Shown: positions 11,581-21,988 of the stretch, in pieces
Position numbering within the stretch: position 1 is the first letter of the stretch
Layout of the letters: the number at the start of each line of letters is the position of its first letter
Assembly (NCBI GenBank): GCA_015680685.1
Contig: MNCI01015552.1
Location: 142,047 to 206,046 of the forward strand
Origin: Gnetum montanum
Lineage: Eukaryota > Streptophyta > Gnetopsida > Gnetales > Gnetaceae
Reading direction: 5' to 3'
Length of the DNA stretch: 64,000 nt
Program-made: the position numbers and the translations under genes
Notes under the pieces: model-generated
Database searches by the model: none
Told to the model about the DNA's origin: nothing
The model's input: only the letters and a program-made list of their open reading frames with translations

Positions 11581-12238
11581 CTTGGAGAGAATTTTACTTA
11601 ATGCTGAAGTAGAAACCATTGGGATGCTGACACACCAAGTTCACTAAGTCACTCATACAAAACCAAGTTGTAAGCAATTGTGGATACTGCATAGGCATTG
11701 AAAGGAAAGTAGCATGCCAGTCAATCTATTTGCCCAGCTAAGCAATGGTTGATATACCAAGGACTTCATTTTCCATCATTGATGCCTACCATAGTTTTCC
11801 TCATCTGCATTGGTATGAAAATATTACCAATATTTTCCCTTCTACTGAGCTGGTTTCTTAATAAAAAATCTTTGATTGACTTGGTTTCCATTAACAAAAA
11901 ATCTTTGATAGATCCTTCGGAGTTCTGCTCTTCTTAAGCCAAATACGGGACTATTTGTCCATTATGTTAATATTTTTTCTAAACACAGAATGCATGACAT
12001 AATGCACATTTTGAAGGCATAATTTTATATATGAGCAGTGTTATTTTTTTCTAGTGATTTAAGATTAAATTCATCATACAATATGATTATTCTTGGGACT
12101 CAAAAGTCTTTGGAACCAAAGCACCCATCAGGGCTGGAAAATGAACAAAAGGAAACCACTGAGATTTCATCAATGGAGTAATAATAACCAGCCAAGCTTT
12201 ACAAAGTTTGAATACTATTTGCATTTAGAATATTTTCA
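11581..12238. other. Flank left of chromovirus E
   Basis: No supported gene or named repeat is seen here. A small tandem similarity (AAAAATCTTTGATTGAC and AAAAATCTTTGATAGATC) occurs at 11865-11910. The left limit of the LTR of E could lie a little upstream of 12239, because the two LTR copies become unalignable there. Confidence 0.4.
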
Positions 12239-12734
12239 TACAATTTATTTTTACAGGTTTCGCGCTTGGAGAAGACTAGGACAAGTGTGTTCTATTTTTG
12301 TATGTCTTCTTGTGATGATGATTCTTGGATGTTTTGGCATATTTGGAGGTGTTTTGGCTCATTTTTATGACCTTAGGGGGTTCCATAACCTATGGAAACT
12401 TGTTTTAAATCATTTGGAGGTTCCAAGCATCAAAATGAGCATTTTTATTTTTGGCACCTACAAGATAGATGTCTACCCAAAAATGTAGATGTCTCAAGGT
12501 AGACATGTAGCTAGAATTATAAACATCTATGGATCAAATAGATGTCTACCAAAAATAGTAGATGTCCCATTGAAAAGAAAAGCCATAGATGTCTAAGTCA
12601 TTGAGGGAAAAATCTCCAATGTGGCATTTTGATTGGGAGACATTGAAAAACTCAAAATCCTTGTAGGAAACATCTAGGAAGGTAAATAGAAAGCTTCCTA
12701 GGTTTTGTATCTCTATAATTATGTATGTATTCAT

Positions 12735-12776
<42 letters not shown>

Positions 12777-13232
12777 NAGAGAGAGAGAACGAGAACTAGT
12801 ATGCAAAAGAGCAAGAGAAAATTCTCTTGAGAGTGGAAATATAAGCAAGAGATATTGGGTGAGTGCAATTGGTAATTGCAGCTCCAAGATCAATTTGTGG
12901 TGTGTTTGTCTATGTGTTCTATTCTCTTCTATCTCACTTGTGATTTGAGATCTTAGTCTTGGATTGTGGGAGAGATTCGCATTGGTTATGTCTTGCATTG
13001 AGAACAATCATTGTTTTGTTGTAGAGCTTTATGCTCTACAATATCGATTAAGTATGATATGTTTTGGATTCTGGTGGGTTATGTGAACCCTATTGTATTC
13101 TTCTAATAAATTAATTAGAGATAGCTAGTTTTCTTGTTCTCTAGCAAAAAAAAAAAGGGTTTTGTCTTTACATAATATTTGGATTTAGTGCGTTAAAGGT
13201 GATTTAATTATTGAAGTGAATCTACTCTAGCA
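12239..13232 (+). repeat. Chromovirus E, 5' LTR
   Basis: This LTR aligns over its length with 34118-35094. Shared stretches include GCTTGGAGAAG (12263/34144), GATTCTTGGATGTTTTGGCAT and the polyadenylation-side region CTAATAAATTAATT. It ends in ...CTCTAGCA directly before a Met-tRNA-type primer site. The copy carries a long GA microsatellite at 12739-12788 that is only a few units long in the 3' LTR. The left boundary is approximate. Confidence 0.75.
12739..12788 (+). repeat. (GA)n microsatellite in LTR of E
   Basis: About 25 GA units run from 12739 to 12788, with one N at 12777. The matching place in the 3' LTR (about 34639) holds only about five units, so the tract expanded after the element inserted. 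Confidence 0.9.
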
Positions 13233-13235
13233 TAT

Positions 13236-13247
13236 TGATATCAAAGC
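13236..13247 (+). other. Primer binding site of chromovirus E (initiator Met-tRNA type)
   Basis: TGATATCAAAGC lies three bases after the LTR end. It differs at two places from TGGTATCAGAGC, the complement of the 3' end of initiator Met-tRNA that chromoviruses use to prime minus-strand synthesis. Position and sequence agree with the chromodomain found at the other end of the element. Confidence 0.65.
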
Positions 13248-13295
13248 TTAGTTTTATTGTTTCTTGGAAATTGGTTGAGGATTTTGTTAATTTGG

Positions 13296-13744
13296 ATGAC
13301 ACCCAAGAAGAAACAACTACAAGCTTTGAATTGCAACATGGAGAGCATGAAGTTAGCCTTCCAGATGATGGTTTCTTGATTGGATGAAATCATCGTAAAG
13401 GTGGACAAACAAGTTAGTCCTAGCCATATCCAAAACTACAAAGGTGAAGAGCATGTACATTTAGATGAAAACATTTCATAGCTAGGTGGAGATGGAGCAA
13501 ATGAAGAGGATGGAAAATCCAACTATGGAAGTGTAGGAAACCATTAGCCAAGGATTCCAATGGGAGGGAATCCTATTCTTCATATGAGAACTCTAAGGGC
13601 TTAGGGGATGTTCAATACTTCTTCAAGCAAGCTTGACAATGAAGATGAAGTAAGGTTTATTCGAGTGTTTAAAAATGCTTCAAGAGTTCCATACATAGAG
13701 TTGAAAACTTTCAATAGTGTAGATGACACCAATATCAATATCTT
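13296..13744 (+). pseudogene. gag: Chromovirus E: gag, N-terminal part
   Basis: The frame opens at ATG 13296 (MTPKKKQLQALN) about 50 bases after the primer site. It is the N-terminal, charged, Met-rich part of a Ty3/gypsy Gag with several stops. It is cut near 13745 by an Athila-type LTR fragment, and the C-terminal part resumes at 30568. Start and context fit a chromovirus leader, but the short stretch has no diagnostic motif of its own. Confidence 0.55.
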
Positions 13745-13989
13745 AGAAACAATCAATGTTTAACAACCTAGTAGTGTTTACACAGAGTTTAGGATGTGTC
13801 TGGGAAGTGGAAATGGTTACTTGTGTTAGGCTATATTAGACCATAGTTTACTTAGAAATTAGTCACTCTTGCTTTTATTTTTGTTCTAGCCGAGTAATTT
13901 CATAAAAATACAAAATAATAAAAAAATCTTATGCCTCAGTCACACTTAACCATACAATTGCGTTTTACAAGTGGGATTATGAAGACAAC
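13745..13989 (+). repeat. Athila-type LTR D, left fragment
   Basis: This is a plus-oriented piece of the same LTR family as A. CCTAGTAGTG, TTTAGGATGTGT and the run AAAAAATCTTATGCCTCA are reverse complements of the LTR of A. It stops at 13989, where element A inserted. The missing end resumes after A at 30433-30567, which closes with GGGGTACCTTGCCAGTCATCA. The U3 and TATA part is absent, so D is truncated on its left. Confidence 0.7.
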
Positions 13990-14439
13990 TAATGAGCCGC
14001 GAGGTATCCCTATGCTCAACCATATGAATATGAGTGTACATGCACGATCCAGTCAAATTCCAAGGACCAAGTGGTTATGCACCTTAATGGAACAAGGATG
14101 GGTTGGTTAATCATTATCTTCCTAAGCTTACTTGTATGTCACGATTGTATAGTTAAGTAAACTTGAGGCATAAGATTTTTTATGGATTTTATGTTTTTAT
14201 TGTCTTGGTACTAATAAGGAAGGAGAGAGATAACTAAGTAACTAATTTAATTTAACTACTAATTAACTAGGCTTTAATTAATCATAACATCAGTATCCGT
14301 TCTCACTTTCTATACACATCCTAAACTAGTGCAACACTACTAGGATTACCAAGCACTAACTGTTACTGGGTTACCAAGTGTTACATGCAAGCTCTGCTCG
14401 AAGTGATCGTACTGAGTGTGCTTACTTAGGAGAGTTATA

Positions 14440-14497
<58 letters not shown>

Positions 14498-14876
14498 TTA
14501 ATTAACTAAAGAAAGCATTAAATAATTAAAAATAACATTAATTAATATATTCTAAATGCTACAAGGTTTCTCACAAAGTTCATCTTTATTGTCGTACATA
14601 AGGTGTGCTCAGGTACACAATGCTCGAATAAAGATTCATTCACTTTATGACTCCTACTATGGGCATGCAGAAATAATTCTAACTCTAAGAGGGAGAAAAG
14701 GAAAGATTTTGGATAAGAGACTAAAATTAACTTCCTAAACCAAGTGTGCTTGCCTCTTATTTATAGGCAATGAGGCAAGATGCGATATCAGGTATCTAAC
14801 ATCACATGGCAAGCTCCGATATTGCGGATCTGATATCGCAGATACAATATCGTAGCTCCGATATCGTAGTTCATCA
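13990..14876 (-). repeat. Element A, 3' LTR
   Basis: On the minus strand it starts TGATGAACTACGATATCGG and ends ...GCGGCTCATTA, where the usual final TCATCA has decayed. A TATA box (TATAAATA, minus) lies at 14758-14765. Upstream of the TATA box in transcription order are five GATATC-like palindromes (14780-14872). A (GA)n tract lies at 14444-14493. Confidence 0.9.
14444..14493 (+). repeat. (GA)n microsatellite in 3' LTR of A
   Basis: There are about 25 GA units. The matching place in the 5' LTR (30003-30064) is instead a compound (GT)n(GA)n tract. In the LTR of N the same place holds only a few units (TCTCTCTCACCC near 16909). Confidence 0.9.
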
Positions 14877-14889
14877 TACCCCCATGACT
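14877..14889 (-). other. Polypurine tract of A
   Basis: On the minus strand AGTCATGGGGGTA directly abuts the 3' LTR. It primes plus-strand DNA synthesis. The motif matches the tracts of B (46533-46545) and N (21976-21988). Confidence 0.75.
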
Positions 14890-16452
14890 AAATAAAAAAT
14901 CATCCTCGAGTTCCTTACAAAATATTGGAAATGTATGGGATTATTGATTGAATGACAACTAGCAGTGAAACAGGATGGCAGACTCTAAGTGCCCAGTGAA
15001 TGGATTGACAATACATTACAACATTGGTGTTCATACCCATGGTGGTGAACACTATACATAAGTGACATCTAGATCTTTGTTCGACAGCATGAAAAGAAAG
15101 GGAGAGAGAAAGAGAAAAATAAAAATGAGGCACATTGCTACCGATGCTGAGATTGCACATTCCATTATTTATCCATAACCACACAATCAGACTTGTTCCT
15201 AGCATAAATGCTCCAACTCTAGTCCATCCTGAGTGCTCCCTCCTATCCCAGTCCATTGTCCATGTAATTGCCATTTGCACACACAACACAGTCATGAATG
15301 AGCAAGGATAAGTAAACCACAATGCAGTTGATACCTTGCCTAGATATAAAGCGCATTGGCTAGGTTTTGGTTATGGAAAAAATTGGGTTATAGATTGATT
15401 ACTAATAACTATCCAAGGTGTAGGGGTTAGGCAAGTAGTAGAATGGAGAAATTGAAAAATTTGTGCCAAGGCCCCCATGACTAAGAGCGAACCTTTGGTA
15501 GCAATAAGATGGAAAAATATAAGGAATAAGAAAGATGGGAAAAAATAACAACACCAATAAAGTGGATGTCAAAGATGGGGATGAAACAAGAAATGGTTAA
15601 TTGCAGATAATGTTTAAAGGAAAGAACTTAACAATTGCAGTAAAAAGGAATGCCAGTGGATCCTCCCCAAAGTAGGCTCATGCCCTTTATGCCCTGATAA
15701 ACCCACAAACAAAGAGTTCATAGGCTTTAGGAATGTCATTAGGAAGCAAGAGTTAAAAACTTACCCACAAGAATTTACCAAGGAAAAACAATGCATCAAG
15801 CAAGATTTGTGCTAATCATAAAATTGACAATGAGGTGGAACATGGAAAGAAAGATGGGGAGTAGAAATGGAATGGAATCCAAAGAGAAAGGTTGTGTAAA
15901 GTCCCTTGTGTATGTCATGGTTAATGTGACTGAGTAGAACTCATTCCAAATCCAAACTGAAACCAACCACATTCAGTGACCTCACATCAATACACTTGGC
16001 CAATCCATCCCCTTGAAGCAACAAGAATGCCACCACAAAGAGTGACCACCATCCCAAGGAAAACGAGATGGAGAAGTAGAAAGCAAGAAAGGGCCTTAGT
16101 TAAAGGGAACCTTTAGGCATAGGTAATATGTCTTTCCAGTGCCATAATGAGTGCTTGTAGCCCATATTGCTTTATTATGTCTAGGGGTATGCTTTGAATT
16201 CTTTTTTTTTTTTTTTTTGCATGAGAACCATACCATGCAAAGAATTATTTTTATTCACTCAGCTTCTTGATATTTGATCAATGGCAGAATGCAAAAAATT
16301 CAAAAAAAGTATCCAAGCACCCAAGAGAATGGTTAGCACACGTGCATCGAATTTCCTTGAAGTCACACCCTTTTCATCCATTGAGTCCTTCCTCGGTTTG
16401 AAGAATACCAAGCCACTAATTCATTAATAATTTTAGTTAGGAAAAGGGATAG
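14890..16452 (-). other. Element A: region between pol and 3' LTR, distal part
   Basis: This region is non-coding as far as can be seen. It holds a second polypurine-tract-like copy at 15472-15482 (minus AGTCATGGGGG), the shared block near 15658 (minus CTTTGGGGAGGATCCA) and the shared block TGTGACTTCAAGG near 16360. A 135-codon open frame at 14915-15322 has no homologue in the other elements. The region continues at 22947-23300 beyond the insertion of N. Confidence 0.6.
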
Positions 16453-17376
16453 TGATGAGTCAGCTATGATATCACACCCATGATATCACAGTGGTTGTGA
16501 TATCGCTACCGTGATATCACGGCTGTGATATCCCATGGGCTACGATATTGCGTATGTGATATTGCACTCGCGATATCACATCCACTGCGATATCACATAC
16601 ACGATATCACATACGTGATATCACAGCCTACCTCAATTCCTATAAATAAGAGGTGACTTTCCCAGTTTTAGGCATCTAGTTTAGTTCCTTAGTGAAGCTC
16701 TGGTAGTTTTCCCCTCCCAAAGATAGATTATTTTCCAGTGTCTACTTGCAATGTGGTGAATGTAATTGTACAACATCCTTTATTCAAGTGTGACGTACTT
16801 GGACATGCACATGATCGGCAATAAAGATTGAGATTACTTCATCATTACAACATTCAATTTTTTATTTATTTAATCAATTGTTATTTATTTAATTATTATT
16901 TACTATTTTCTCTCTCACCCTTAAACCCCTAGAACATGGAATGAGTAGGACTTGACTACGAGCATTTAAGTGTGACTACTTGGTATCCCAGTGGCGTACC
17001 TAGGATCTGTGCTTGGTAATCCCAGTGGTAGTCATGCACGAGGTTCAAGATGTGTATGGATGATCAAGAAATCAGTTGTTCATCGCACTTACGCTAGATT
17101 AGAATCTCGTACCCTTTCTCTCCTAGCTTAGCATAGTTAATATTATCTTCCATTGCCTCAGGAGTAGTGTTAGATTAGAAACCCATCATATACCTCACTC
17201 TAGACTAAACCATATGTGACAAAGCTAATACTAGTCCAAGTGGGAAGACAGCAAACTATGACCTAAGGATAATTGTCTAGGTGCCACAACTAGTCCGTCT
17301 GCAGAGTTCAATCGAATCACGCGTGAAAACGCTCGTATTCATATGGTTGAGTGTAGGGGTATCTCATCACTCATCA
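16453..17376 (+). repeat. Element N, 5' LTR
   Basis: It runs from TGATGAGTCAGC to CACTCATCA. An array of eleven GATATC/GATATT palindromes occupies 16468-16622, directly before the TATA box TATAAATA at 16641-16648. Against the 3' LTR I count about 22 substitutions in 195 bases around the TATA box by eye, mostly transitions. Confidence 0.93.
16641..16648 (+). promoter_or_regulatory. TATA box of element N
   Basis: TATAAATA lies 19 bases after the last palindrome of the GATATC array. It is conserved in the 3' LTR (22202-22209), in the LTRs of A (14758-14765 and 30328-30335, minus) and in B (46387-46394 and 58560-58567, minus). Transcription would start shortly downstream. Confidence 0.75.
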
Positions 17377-17377
17377 T

Positions 17378-17395
17378 TGGCGCCATTGTTGGGGA
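17378..17395 (+). other. Primer binding site of N (Asp-tRNA type)
   Basis: TGGCGCCATTGTTGGGGA lies one base after the 5' LTR. It is complementary, with few mismatches, to the 3' end of plant Asp-tRNA, the primer typical of Athila elements. A, B and C have related sites at 29537-29554, 57790-57807 and 62400-62417. Confidence 0.85.
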
Positions 17396-17520
17396 TGGTG
17401 CTAGTTATCTAGATTAGTTATATCATACAAGGTCACTGTATAGGACTTAACGATATATCTCTTAAGAAGAAGAAATAGTTATAAAAAGTCACACATAAAT
17501 TCACACACAATTTCACAATC

Positions 17521-19695
17521 ATGCCTCTCCTACAAGACAATAATAACATCACACTTAGTGAGGAAATTCATTGGAGAACCAATGAATTATATGATAATGA
17601 AGATTGGAGTACGCAATCTAAGGTGGGGATTTCTTATAAACATCAACGAAAGCAACGTCATCCCAACGCATGAAAGCCTAACTTACCCGATGACGATGAA
17701 CCTCCACTAGCCACTACAAGCTTAACGCAAATACAAGAGGTTGTTCGAATCTCTCATAGGCATCATAAAGAGAGTCATCTACCCAGGCTTAATTTAAACA
17801 ACTTCCCTACTTTTTCAGGAGGCTATGACTTAGATCCACATCAACATTTACAAGCCTTCTATGATGCCTACACATGGAATAACATTGATAATGGTTGGAG
17901 AAAAATTAAGCTCTTTCCTATGACACTTGTTGACCAAGAAAAAGTATGGTATCGATCGTTGAAACCAAATTCAATACGACGCTGGTCAACAATGGTAGAA
18001 GTCTTTAACGAAAAATATCAAACCTACACAAGAGTGTCAGCCTTGAGGAAACAAATCCAAGGATGGAAACAAGCACAACATGAACCCTTGGACATGGCAT
18101 TAGAAATATATTATGCACTATTAAACAACTGTCTAGGCCATGGGTTTTCTGAGGGAAGGCTAATGTATCATATTATTGATGGGCTATGTAATGAAACAAG
18201 AGAGACTTTAGGCATATATGCCCAAGGTCAACTATATGAACTACAAATCCATCAAGTCCAAGAGCTTATTAAGTGGGTAGCAACAGAACAAGGAGAATTA
18301 GCTAGATGGGAGAGTGTTGAAAAACATCAACAGGACCAAAATCTTAACTTAACAAAGGTCCATGATCATAACAAGGAGAAATCAACCAATCTCAAGGTGG
18401 AAACATCATCTTTGCCAATACAACAATCGTTAGAAGAAGCTAAGGCAAAGATCAATAAGATGTTGGAATGGATGTATCAAAAGTGTGGAGAATATATCAA
18501 CAATATTGGAGATAGATTTTTGACAACCCAAGAAGTAGAAAAAAACATTAGACATTCAGAGAAAAATACTAAAGGGAATAAGTGCTCAATTGCCAATCAT
18601 ACGTACGAATGCAACATATGCCTGTACGATCACCCCAAGGGCCAATGCCCAATATTGTTACATCTACAAGAGCATTGCAGAAACACATTACATCCAAATT
18701 TTGTATAGAGATACTGTGTTAGAACACAATGGCAACCATCCCAGTTGTGGGGGAGACCACCCTTAGACTGGAGGAACCCTTCAAATTTTCCGAACTCAAG
18801 CACTTATTTTTTTCAACATCCTATTTCTCCATTTGGGTCAACATACTCTATCTCACCACAATACCATTCTCCTCAATACTATTAACCCATGCCTCCAACA
18901 CAACCACCACCTTGTGCATCTTATATTCATCCTAACTTTCAACATTCTCATTCTTTCTCTCCTTCCATAGTGCCACCGATTGTTCCTAAGGTACCTGCAC
19001 CACAGCAACAACCCACGAATAACACTTGTGCTAATACTTTCAACAGTAGTGAGAAACCTTAGCAACATCAAAAGCACCCCTTCTTTAAACATGGTCATAA
19101 GAAGGGACAACATAATTCAAAGGCCACTGCATCTTCCAACTCAGCACAAGTTCCACACTATGGTGCACCTTTACCTTCAAACCCAACACCTCATGTAACT
19201 TTATCAGGTCCACCAACTAACACTCCAACAACCATACGACCCAATGAACACAGTCATGGAAGGCATCACCCTGATCCTTGCATACCATCTAATGGTCCCA
19301 AATATCATAGTGGGTCAACTTGTTATCCAGAAACTACATCGTATAAAGTGCCCCACTATTCTTACTACAATCAAGTGTGTGAACCCCAATGCAGTGAGTA
19401 TGGACTAGTTCCAATATTTCCAACATGCAAGGATCCTCAACCTTCATTTATTAATCCTTGCATATCATCTAGTCCCAAACATCATAGTGGGTCAACTCGT
19501 TATCTGAGAACTACATCGTATAAATTGCCCCACTATGCTCCTTATAACCCAGTGTGTGAAACCCGATGCGGTAAGTATGACCGAACCCCAAGATTTTCAA
19601 GATGCAAGGATTCCAGTCGTCAATTATTAATCCATGTCATCCTCAACCATTTAGCTATGAGGGATATTCCTCATTCTAATAACAAGCAAGATTAA
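17521..19695 (+). pseudogene. gag: Element N: full-length gag with four in-frame stops
   Basis: Gag forms the virus-like particle that packages element RNA. A single frame runs from ATG 17521 (MPLLQDNNN) to TAA 19693-19695 without a frameshift, about 724 codons. It is interrupted by TGA 17671, TAG 18706, TAA about 18877 and TAG about 19060. The first stop fits a decayed CGA codon. Residues about 100-270 hold the capsid-like region (FPTFSGGYDLDP, WYRSLKP, FNEKYQ). A zinc-knuckle variant CNICLYDHPKGQC (CX2CX3HX4C) lies at 18610-18650. The tail is rich in Pro, His, Ser and Tyr. It contains two tandem copies of a Cys-containing unit of about 57 residues (19267-19615). Intact length and frame suggest selection on gag until fairly late. 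Confidence 0.85.
19267..19615 (+). repeat. Tandem Cys-rich repeat in C-terminal gag of N
   Basis: Two in-frame units (about 19267-19440 and 19444-19615) share PC followed by HHSGST/YHSGST, TTSYK, PHY, VCE..C and CKD. Each unit thus has a CX3C pair flanked by single cysteines. The gag of A and B shows no such units, so this looks like an expansion specific to the N lineage. Confidence 0.75.
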
Positions 19696-21223
19696 TAACC
19701 ATTTTTATTTTTCTTTGATTTTACAACTTTTTGTTTTTCAGTTTTTCATTTTTCAACTTTTTCTTTTATCTGTTTATGTTTTTGTCTTTTTACGTTTTTG
19801 TAAGTAATCTCATCTACAAATAAAACACTCATGTGGATCATTGGTTGAGATGTGTTCTATGTTATTAAGTCATGAGTGATCAATTATTCGGAACAGTGAG
19901 CCCATTACACCTACTCATCCACTCTACAAATAAGAGGATCTGTTCAGGGGTACAGTGATATTCATGACATTTCAAAAACTTAAAATTAATTTTGTGTTCA
20001 TAATACCCAGAATGAAGAAGGATGGACCAAGAAGGAATGATTAGGATGTGACATCAAGGGGACTTGTGGATTCTCTTTGGTGATGTTTGTGGGAGTTATC
20101 ATGCAATGTGGTCATACTAAGATCCTTGTAGATCTAATGAAAATGGAAGTAAGAGTAATCAAAAGGGCACTTGAAAATCAAAGGTTTTTCTAGGGGGTTC
20201 CACTGGAAAGACATGCACCCATGCCTAAAGGTTGGTGGCTTCTCTAGATTCAGTAAAGTGGAAAAGAAAAAAAACAAGAGAAAAAGAAAAGNNNNNNNNN
20301 NNNNNNNNNNNNNNNNNNNNNNNNNNNNNNNNNNNNNNNNNNNNNNNNNNNCTTTGGGGAGGACCCACTTGTGTAATCTTTTGTAATCTTCACTTATGAC
20401 ACAGCTCACACACATCATTTATTACCCTCAGCGTATTGTTCATGATATTCTTTCCCTTATTACTATCCCTCTGATTCAACGTTCCTATGAGTCATTACAT
20501 AGCCTTTTTCTCTACCATCCGAGGTCCTTATTGATAAATTCCACACCATCATAATTTTCATGCCTTTAGAACTAGTTGAATTACCCTGGAACCCTATAAC
20601 AATAATTCAGATGTCCTTAGTTTACATCATTTAATTTCAACAACATATTAAAAATTCAGTACATTCTCTAAGTGCCCTAACTTTGATAAAAATATATATA
20701 TGTGACCTCCCCGCAACACTTACCATCATTTTCCACTATTCACGCAGTGGAGTTTTTTGAATTTTTTCTCTACGGCTTGCAATTGTGAGACCCTTGCTTT
20801 TATACCTATATCTCGCTTGCTGGTGCTCTGATTTTCATTCCGTATGAACCTACTTGACCCTGGAGTGTTCAGCTTAGTCATGGGGGAGGGGCACATGTCG
20901 AATAGTGCATAAATTTTTGCACATGTCGAATAGTGCATAAATTTTTTGAAATTCATCATCACCCGAAGGACATCTTTAAGGGTAATTAGTTCTAAAATTA
21001 AGAATAAAATGTGTCAAAAACAATTTCATCCCCTTAGCTATAATAGAAAATTAAATTTGGAAACAACCTAAGCAAATAGGACTCAACATTATAATATTTC
21101 TAGGACATGTTCTTCCAATAATTAACATCACATGGAAATAAAGTAAATCTATTCAGGCAAGTAGTAAGGTATAACCTAACTTTGGTAACAACCTTACTAA
21201 CAATTGGTCCTGTATGATTGCAG
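19696..21223 (+). other. Element N: non-coding region between gag and third ORF
   Basis: This region starts with a T-rich stretch as in F. It contains the shared blocks TGTGACATCAAGGGGAC near 20047 and GGGGAGGACCCACTTG at 20356-20371. A polypurine-tract-like copy AGTCATGGGGGAG lies at 20876-20888, followed by a 28-bp unit duplicated in tandem (20891-20918 and 20919-20946). A gap of 60 N lies at 20292-20351. It ends at a putative branch point (CTTACTAAC, 21193-21201) and splice site (CAG ending at 21223). Confidence 0.6.
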
Positions 21224-21820
21224 ATGGCCCCAAAACATGGACAACAGGAAGGTCTTGCTCAAGGTATGATCAAATGATCTTGGAGAGGTGGAATACAAGA
21301 TCCTACTAGATAACACACAGAATAGGAGGAACAATCATTTAGCATTCATCAAGAAGATCCTCCTACCATATGGTTCGGGTAGGCAGAAGCAGGAGATACC
21401 CTCTCTGAAAGTGGTGCCTGGTACTTAGGGAAAATGTACTAATTTTGGCATAATAAGAAGAAGGCACAATGGTTAACAAGTGTGGTGTGACTGTTAACTT
21501 CTCTGTTCAAGCCATTTTGGAAGGATTAAACCTTCCGAATACAAGGCCAAAGGTTGTTTAGAACCAACTGGACACTTTTAGAACCAAGCAACTTAATAAA
21601 CTATTGACAAAGAATAAAAGGGTGGCAAAAGAAAAAGAGAAGTCTGACTGGGATGCCTCTATGGCACAAGCACAAACTTACGTGCATGCCAAGGCACTCA
21701 AGGCCTTACAAGAGGAGAAACTCTAGGCCATACTTCGATGCCATCAAATTCTAAGACATGGAGAGCAAGAAAAGGGAAAGACACCTATAGAGGAGCCACT
21801 GCCACTAGGAACTACATGAG
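21224..21820 (+). pseudogene. Element N: third ORF remnant
   Basis: ATG 21224 follows the putative splice site and opens MAPKHGQQEGLAQG, similar in pattern to the start of the third ORF of F. After frameshifts the conserved segment SGAWYLGKMY (about 21400-21430), then FW.NKK, and NFSVQAILEGLNLPNTRPK (about 21500-21555) can be read. The rest is lost. It is the homologue of the ORFs at 6219-7185 and 46700-49514. Its presence in an element that has lost pol is notable. Confidence 0.55.
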
Positions 21821-21975
21821 TTCCACCATTTTGTAATCATAAGATTTTCTTTTCTATTGTGTCTCACTTCACACTGTAGCATGAACCCATTCTAGTCAGT
21901 CAATAATCCCATACCTATCCACTATGTAATCAATGGAGCTTGTTCTCTCTATAACTCAAGGACGAGTTTTCATTC

Positions 21976-21988
21976 AGTCGTGGGGGTA
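21976..21988 (+). other. Polypurine tract of N
   Basis: AGTCGTGGGGGTA abuts the first base of the 3' LTR. It is identical to the tract of B and differs from that of A at one base. Confidence 0.8.

Noticed and set aside
12093-12488. 131-codon open frame
   Set aside because: It overlaps the boundary and U3 part of the LTR of E and is not conserved in the 3' LTR copy.
12721-13007. Arg/Glu and Ser/Leu repeat proteins
   Set aside because: They are translations of the GA microsatellite.
14915-15322. 135-codon minus-strand frame in the A 3' region, considered as the third ORF of A
   Set aside because: It shares no motif with the third ORFs of F, B and N.
16468-16622. Possible CRISPR array
   Set aside because: The units are 6-10 bp palindromes with irregular short spacing in a plant LTR, with no 20-40 bp repeats or cas genes.
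20134-20418. Open frames on both strands across the 60-N gap
   Set aside because: These are artefacts of the gap in the non-coding part of element N.
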